Below are positions 59,713 through 64,000 of a DNA stretch of 64,000 bases, piece by piece. The position numbers and the translations under genes were made by a program. The first letter of the stretch is position 1, and every line of letters starts with the position of its first letter. The notes under the pieces were generated by a model, which did not search any database, was not told the origin of the DNA, and saw nothing but the letters and a program-made list of their open reading frames with translations. This DNA comes from Listeria floridensis FSL S10-1187 (lineage in GTDB: Bacteria > Bacillota > Bacilli > Lactobacillales > Listeriaceae): positions 248,001-312,000 of the forward strand of contig NZ_AODF01000001.1 in NCBI RefSeq assembly GCF_000525875.1, in the 5' to 3' direction.

Positions 59713-61120
59713 ATGATGAATTGGAATGACTTATTAAGCACTACAAGAACCAATAGCAAAAATAGATTTAAATCGTCAAACGATATTCGTAATGCTTTTG
59801 AAAATGATTATCAAAGAATTATTATCAGCGCTTCCTTTAGAAGGCTACAAGATAAAACTCAAGTTTTTCCTCTTGATAAAAATGATTTTATTCGCACTCG
59901 ATTGACTCATTCTATAGAAGTTTCACAAATCGCTAAATCACTTGGGGCTAAGGTAGGAAGTGATATTGTCGAAAATAAAATTGATTCGACATTCACTGAA
60001 TCACATATAAAAACGCTTTCCGATTTACTAGCCTGTGCTGGATTACTTCATGATATGGGTAACCCACCTTTTGGACACTTCGGTGAATGTGCCATTCGAC
60101 AATGGTTTGCACAAAATATGAATAAAATACAATTTGATGGTTCTACTTTAAAAGTCACTTTGGATACGCAAATGCAAGAAGACTTTCTTCATTTCGATGG
60201 GAATGCCCAAGTAATTAGACTTATTACAAAACTTCACCAATTGTATGAAGGAATGCAGGGTATGAACCTAACTTGTGCAACAGTAAACACTTTACTGAAA
60301 TATCCAATTCCTTCATCCGAAGTAAATAAAGAAGACTCTAATGTAAAATACAAAAAGATGGGGTATTTTTCCGCAGAAAAAGATACTTTCAAAATGATTA
60401 CGCAAGAAACAGGAACATTAAATTATAGGCACCCAGCCACTTTCTTGTTAGAGGCCGCTGATGATATAAGCTATCTATTAGCAGACCTTGAAGATGGGAT
60501 GAAAAAAAAACCTTATAAGCTTAGGACAATTACATAAAGAATTAGCTTCACTAAAAAATGACCCTAACAAATTTGTGAGAGATTGTTATTCTGATTTAGA
60601 AAGAAAAAGCCTGCTTGAATCTAATCATGAATTTCTCTTATTTCAACAATGGATTACAAATAATGTACGCAGATTGTTAATAAATTCGGTTATTGATACA
60701 TTTAACCAAAATTACAACGTGATCATGGAGGGTAGATTTACTGATGCATTATTGGATAAATCAGATGTTAAAAATCTAGCCGATGAATTAGAAAGAATTT
60801 GCATTAAATATATTTTTTCTAATTGTGATATTAGGAAAATCGAATTAACTGGAAAAAAAATCATTTTCAACCTTCTTGACACTTTTGTCCCCGCTGTATT
60901 ATATTATGATTCAGATTTGGATGAGCCCAACAAAGACGAGAACAAGCGACTACGAAGCCTGCTTTCTGAAAATTATTTTAATGCCTATAAAAAAGCCTCT
61001 GATAAGAAAGACAGAAAAGAAAAGCTGTATTTACGTTTACTGCTAGTTACAGATAACATTTGTGGAATGACAGATAGTTATGCAAAAAGCCTCTACCAAG
61101 AGCTAAACGGAATCTCATAA
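59713..61120 (+). CDS. dGTPase-like HD-domain hydrolase, AT-rich copy (frameshift)
   Basis: About 468 residues once one A is removed from the A9 run at 60502-60510; the joined sequence reads EDGMKKNLISLGQLHKEL. The HD motif is complete: RTRLTHSIEVSQIAKS, then CAGLLHDMGNPPFGHFGE. It belongs to the dGTP triphosphohydrolase family, which lowers dNTP pools and, in some bacteria, limits phage. Base composition is clearly more AT-rich than the paralogue at 62792-64000, suggesting separate acquisition. Own promoter and terminator. Confidence 0.85.
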
Positions 61121-61166
61121 TAAAAGCCGTATGAGGCGAGATTGAACTCCTCATACGGCTTTTATT
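61119..61166. terminator. Bidirectional terminator after the AT-rich dGTPase-like gene
   Basis: An 18-bp perfect stem AATAAAAGCCGTATGAGG/CCTCATACGGCTTTTATT. Confidence 0.95.
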
Positions 61167-61220
61167 AATTCCACCGCTCTACCCTAGCAGATACACCTTC
61201 TCACTGTTCCTTCTTATAGG

Positions 61221-61559
61221 CTATTCCTCTTTTTTTAAAATTCTTTGATAGGAAGATAATGCAAATGCCAAGCCTCCCGCAACCAGCGCTAGCCAGCTAA
61301 ACCCTTTTAAAACGATTGAACCAATAACAAAAACAGTAATGAAAATGCCAATATCTGTTAACCAAGCTTTCCGCTTTGTGTCATAGAAGATATTCTTTCT
61401 CTTTTTATTCACGTAACCTAGCGCCAAAAATGAGAAAATTCCAAGAACCATCATGAAAATAACCCAAGCGATATTTTTAAGAATAATACCTATAACAAAC
61501 CCGATAACAAGAAATACAGCTGTGTCTGTTATCCATTTTACTTGTGATTTCTTTTCCAA
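61221..61559 (-). CDS. Small four-helix membrane protein of unknown function
   Basis: 112 residues with two similar halves, each of two membrane helices (about 9-27, 31-48, 68-84, 88-104) and a basic loop between (NKKRKNIFYDTKRKAW). Repeated WITDTAVF and WLTDIGIF starts suggest internal duplication. No family recognised. It follows the secreted-protein gene by 19 bases on the same strand and may be its partner. Confidence 0.6.
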   Translation of the reverse strand: MEKKSQVKWITDTAVFLVIGFVIGIILKNIAWVIFMMVLGIFSFLALGYVNKKRKNIFYDTKRKAWLTDIGIFITVFVIGSIVLKGFSWLALVAGGLAFALSSYQRILKKEE

Positions 61560-61578
61560 AATTCCACCCTCCCTTTGT

Positions 61579-62093
61579 CTAGCGCCTTACCGTAGATAAT
61601 GTAGTTCGAGCATTTCCCCAGTCTCTTTTGTTATTTGAGAACTCATCAATGATTTTGTAATAATAATATTGACCTGTGGAGCGCTGGTAAATACTTTGTC
61701 TCATCCATCTAAAATTTTTGAACTGGCTTCCTGCAAAAGTAGTGACTACGGTTTTTGCGACCTGATTTCCCATAGGAACTCTTGATAGCCCTCCCATAAG
61801 CAGCGCTCGATACATTTCATTTGTCGTACTTAAATCCACAATTTTTCTTGTTTGCAGTAAATATTTAGAACCTCCTCCACCAATGGATTGATTACTTCTG
61901 AGCAGAGAACTTTGCATTCCATTCGGATAGTCAACGATCTGTCTTGTGCGTTCCCATTTTTTCCATCTTGCAACTTAGAAGAATTAGATGTCATTTCTGC
62001 GGCACTAACCGGACTAAATAAAGGTGTAATGAAAGTGATAGCAAAGATTGTTAAAAGTAACAGACTTCTGTGTATAAAAGCTCTTTCATTCAT
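61579..62093 (-). CDS. Secreted protein of unknown function (frameshift)
   Basis: With one base added to the T6 run at 61957-61962 (coding A6), the gene reads as one protein of about 171 residues. It has a Sec signal (MNERAFIHRSLLLLTIFAITF...VSAAE) and a mature basic part KWERTRQIVDYPNGMQSSL to the end TTLSTVRR. The segment is rich in Ser, Arg and Tyr (QRSTGQYYYYKIIDEF). GGAG lies 15 bases before the ATG at 62093. I do not recognise it. Paired with the membrane protein gene downstream. Confidence 0.55.
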
Positions 62094-62317
62094 TTCAGTA
62101 AAACATCTCCTTTTATGTTTTACCGATTATAGCATGCTCAAGAGTGATTTTGACTGATTTTTAGGAAAATTCACGTTTTTTTCACATATCTCTTTCCATT
62201 CCGTAACTATGTTCCGTTTTTTAAACTTACCTAGAGCTTTATCTCTTTGAAATGACCATCAGACATGTATCCACCGCTATTTCCCCAAACTATCCAGATA
62301 ACCTTTCCTTACTTAAA
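62094..62317. other. Gap upstream of the secreted-protein gene
   Basis: About 220 AT-rich bases. It probably holds the promoter of the 62093 gene (minus strand), but no convincing -35/-10 pair was fixed. Confidence 0.3.
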
Positions 62318-62350
62318 TAAAAAACACCCATCAAGATTGATGAGTGCTTT
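62318..62350 (-). terminator. Terminator after the DUF2871 gene
   Basis: Stem CACTCATCA/TGATGGGTG (one G-T pair) followed by six T residues on the minus strand. Confidence 0.88.
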
Positions 62351-62354
62351 AAAC

Positions 62355-62765
62355 TTATTTATTTTCTTCCCGAAGTCGTTCATACATCATAATAAACAAG
62401 ACGACAAGCCCCACTGCAAGCAGTATGTGACCCAGACCGGCAATGCCAGAAACCGCCGCACCTGTTTCTTTGCCCAAAACAGTCATTGTACCATGGAATG
62501 TCAATAACCCAACGGTAAGCAGAAGTCCCGCATTGTAGATATAGTAAAAAGCGTTAAATTTCTTGCTCGCCATAATGCCAAAGTTTTTTTCAAGTAGCAA
62601 GACGATCAAAAACATGAACATTCCTAGCATAAGTAGATGTGTATGCAGCACAGAAAGCTGCGTTTTTCCGGTAAACTCGGTGTATTTTGTAATTTCGCGA
62701 TAGTAAATTCCGGCTACAAGCCCTAACACACAGTAAAACAATGAAGTCGTCAATAATTTTTTCAT
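62355..62765 (-). CDS. DUF2871 family membrane protein
   Basis: 136 residues with four membrane helices (about 5-22, 40-58, 72-90, 105-127). Conserved histidines LHTHLLMLGMF (about 41-51) and FHGTMTV, GLGHILLAVG resemble a haem- or metal-ligand pattern, but no function is known. The family fit is by recall. GGAG precedes the ATG. It is 26 bases downstream of the dGTPase gene and shares its strand. Confidence 0.7.
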   Translation of the reverse strand: MKKLLTTSLFYCVLGLVAGIYYREITKYTEFTGKTQLSVLHTHLLMLGMFMFLIVLLLEKNFGIMASKKFNAFYYIYNAGLLLTVGLLTFHGTMTVLGKETGAAVSGIAGLGHILLAVGLVVLFIMMYERLREENK

Positions 62766-62791
62766 CTGGTAATCTCCTTTTTTCTAAAAAT

Positions 62792-64000
62792 TTATCCTAA
62801 ACCATTTAGTTTTTGATACAAATCCTTTGCGTAGCTGTCGGTCATGCCACAGATAAAATCCGTCACAAGCAAAAGACGCAAGTATAATTTTACGGTTTCG
62901 TCTTGCCCCGTCGCGTTTTTGCGGTAGCAACCCACGTAGTTGTCCGAGATAAGTGACATCAGCCGCTTGTCTTTCGCGGTTTGTTGCTCAGGCGCTTTGC
63001 TATCGTAATAAAGCACCGCTGGGATGTAGCTGTCGAGTAGTGAAGCGATAATTTGACTGCCAGCAATTTCGGATTCAACTACGCCAGAGTTCGTATAGAT
63101 ATAATTACGTGAGAGGTTCTGCAAAATTTGTACGAGTTGAGCAGCCTCGGAAACATCAAGCAGCGACTCAGCGAAGTTTCCCTCCATAATTTCCTGATAA
63201 TGATCATAAAACACCTCAAGCGACCGGTTGATCAGTTGGCCGCGAACGTTAGACGCGAGCCATTGCTGGGCAATGAAAGCTTCTTCTTGACCCTCGTAGC
63301 GGTCTGCTTTTTTCTTAAGTTCATTGAAACATGCCGCCGTCACTCGGTTATGATCGGGAAATTCTTCAAAGCCGCGTAAAATTTGCTGGATCGTTACGGT
63401 TCCTTTTTTGACGCCGTCTTCAAGATCAGCATTCAGGTACGCAATATCATCTGCCACTTCAAGCAGGAAAGTAAGCGGATGACGATGGCTATAGGCGCCG
63501 GTTGCAGCCGTTACTTCTTTAAAAAATTGCCTCATCTGCGTAGAAGTAGCCGAGTTTTTTGCTGCGAATTTGTTTTTTATTAATTTCTAAGGAAGAAACT
63601 GGATATTTGATAACACCATTTAGTGTTGCATGCGTCAAATTTAAACCATATTCATCAAACAGGTAATGCAGTTTGGATACTACACGCAGAACTTGGGCAT
63701 TCCCTTCAAAGTGATAGAAATCTTGTTTCATTTGTTCAGTCAAGATAGCCGTTAGTTTTTTGCCGTCGTATTCAAGCACATCCAGATTTTCTTTAAACCA
63801 CTCGCGGATTGATTCTTCGCCAAAATGGCCAAACGGCGGATTTCCCATATCATGTAGTAACCCTGTACAGGATAGGATATCGGCAATTTTTTCTGCATGT
63901 TCCGATTTGAAGCTCGGGTCAAGACCGTCTTCAATAATTTTATGCGAAACCATGTTGCCCATCGATTTGGCAATGGTCGAGACTTCGATCGAATGCGTCA
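62792..64000 (-). CDS. dGTPase-like HD-domain hydrolase, second copy (partial, frameshift)
   Basis: The 5' end lies beyond the window. The visible part starts at the HD region (THSIEVSTIAKSMGN, then CTGLLHDMGNPPFGHFGEES) and is joined through an A6 run (63521-63526; one base too many) to YADEAIFKEVTAATGAYSHRHPLTFLLEVADD. It aligns with the 59713-61120 protein along its whole length (for example CGMTDSYAK near both ends). Its higher GC fits the surrounding genes, so this is probably the native dGTPase. Confidence 0.88.

Overview
The window is a low-GC Gram-positive (Bacillota) chromosome segment, and its gene content and order point to the family Listeriaceae. The evidence is a Listeria-type order radA-yacL-ispD-ispF-gltX-cysE-cysS-mrnC-rlmB-rae1-sigH-rpmG-secE-nusG-rplK without disA, and a complete flavin-based extracellular electron transfer (FLEET) locus between rpsJ and tuf. 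I cannot name the species. No rRNA, tRNA, CRISPR array or insertion sequence was recognised.

Layout. (1) 1-11751, minus strand: rplK start, nusG, secE, rpmG, sigH, rae1, rlmB, mrnC, cysS, cysE (behind a T-box leader), gltX, ispF, ispD, yacL, radA. (2) 11845-21521, an accessory block: a type VII lipase toxin/lipoprotein immunity pair resembling TslA/TilA; a MerR/LysR-controlled redox cluster (flavodoxin, cupin, carboxymuconolactone decarboxylase, RibD-like reductase, second cupin); a lipoprotein plus a matrixin-like metalloprotease broken by a nonsense codon; and a regulator facing a small secreted protein across a 30-bp palindromic operator. (3) 21630-41508, mostly minus strand: rpsI, rplM, truA, the ECF module ecfT-ecfA2-ecfA1, a plus-strand MgtC-like gene, then rplQ to rpsJ (the alpha, spc and S10 clusters with adk, secY and infA). 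(4) 41588-51380: the FLEET locus, fmnA-dmkA-fmnB-pplA on minus and ndh2-eetA-eetB-dmkB on plus, followed by a phosphodiesterase lipoprotein. (5) 51379-54918: a secreted beta-helix protein behind a consensus cre site, and two genes of unknown function. (6) 54992-59612: the str operon rpsL-rpsG-fusA-tuf. (7) 59659-64000: two dGTPase-like HD hydrolases, a membrane protein, a secreted protein and a DUF2871 protein.

Two observations affect how everything else is read. First, at least twelve genes, including essential rpoA, rplR and rplX, are each put out of frame by one base, nearly all in homopolymer runs. This looks like base-calling error, so a broken frame here should not be taken as a true pseudogene without checking. 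Second, radA is followed by the rpsI end of the ribosomal block instead of clpC. Blocks that lie on opposite sides of oriC in Listeria monocytogenes are joined here, with the accessory block at the junction.

How the genes work together: most of the window is core translation, transcription and isoprenoid/cysteine metabolism under strong sigma-A promoters and leader RNAs. FLEET adds a second respiratory route: Ndh2 passes electrons to a demethylmenaquinone made by DmkA/DmkB, EetA/EetB carry them outward, and FmnB flavinylates PplA with flavin exported through FmnA. The accessory block supplies candidate interbacterial competition and redox-stress functions.
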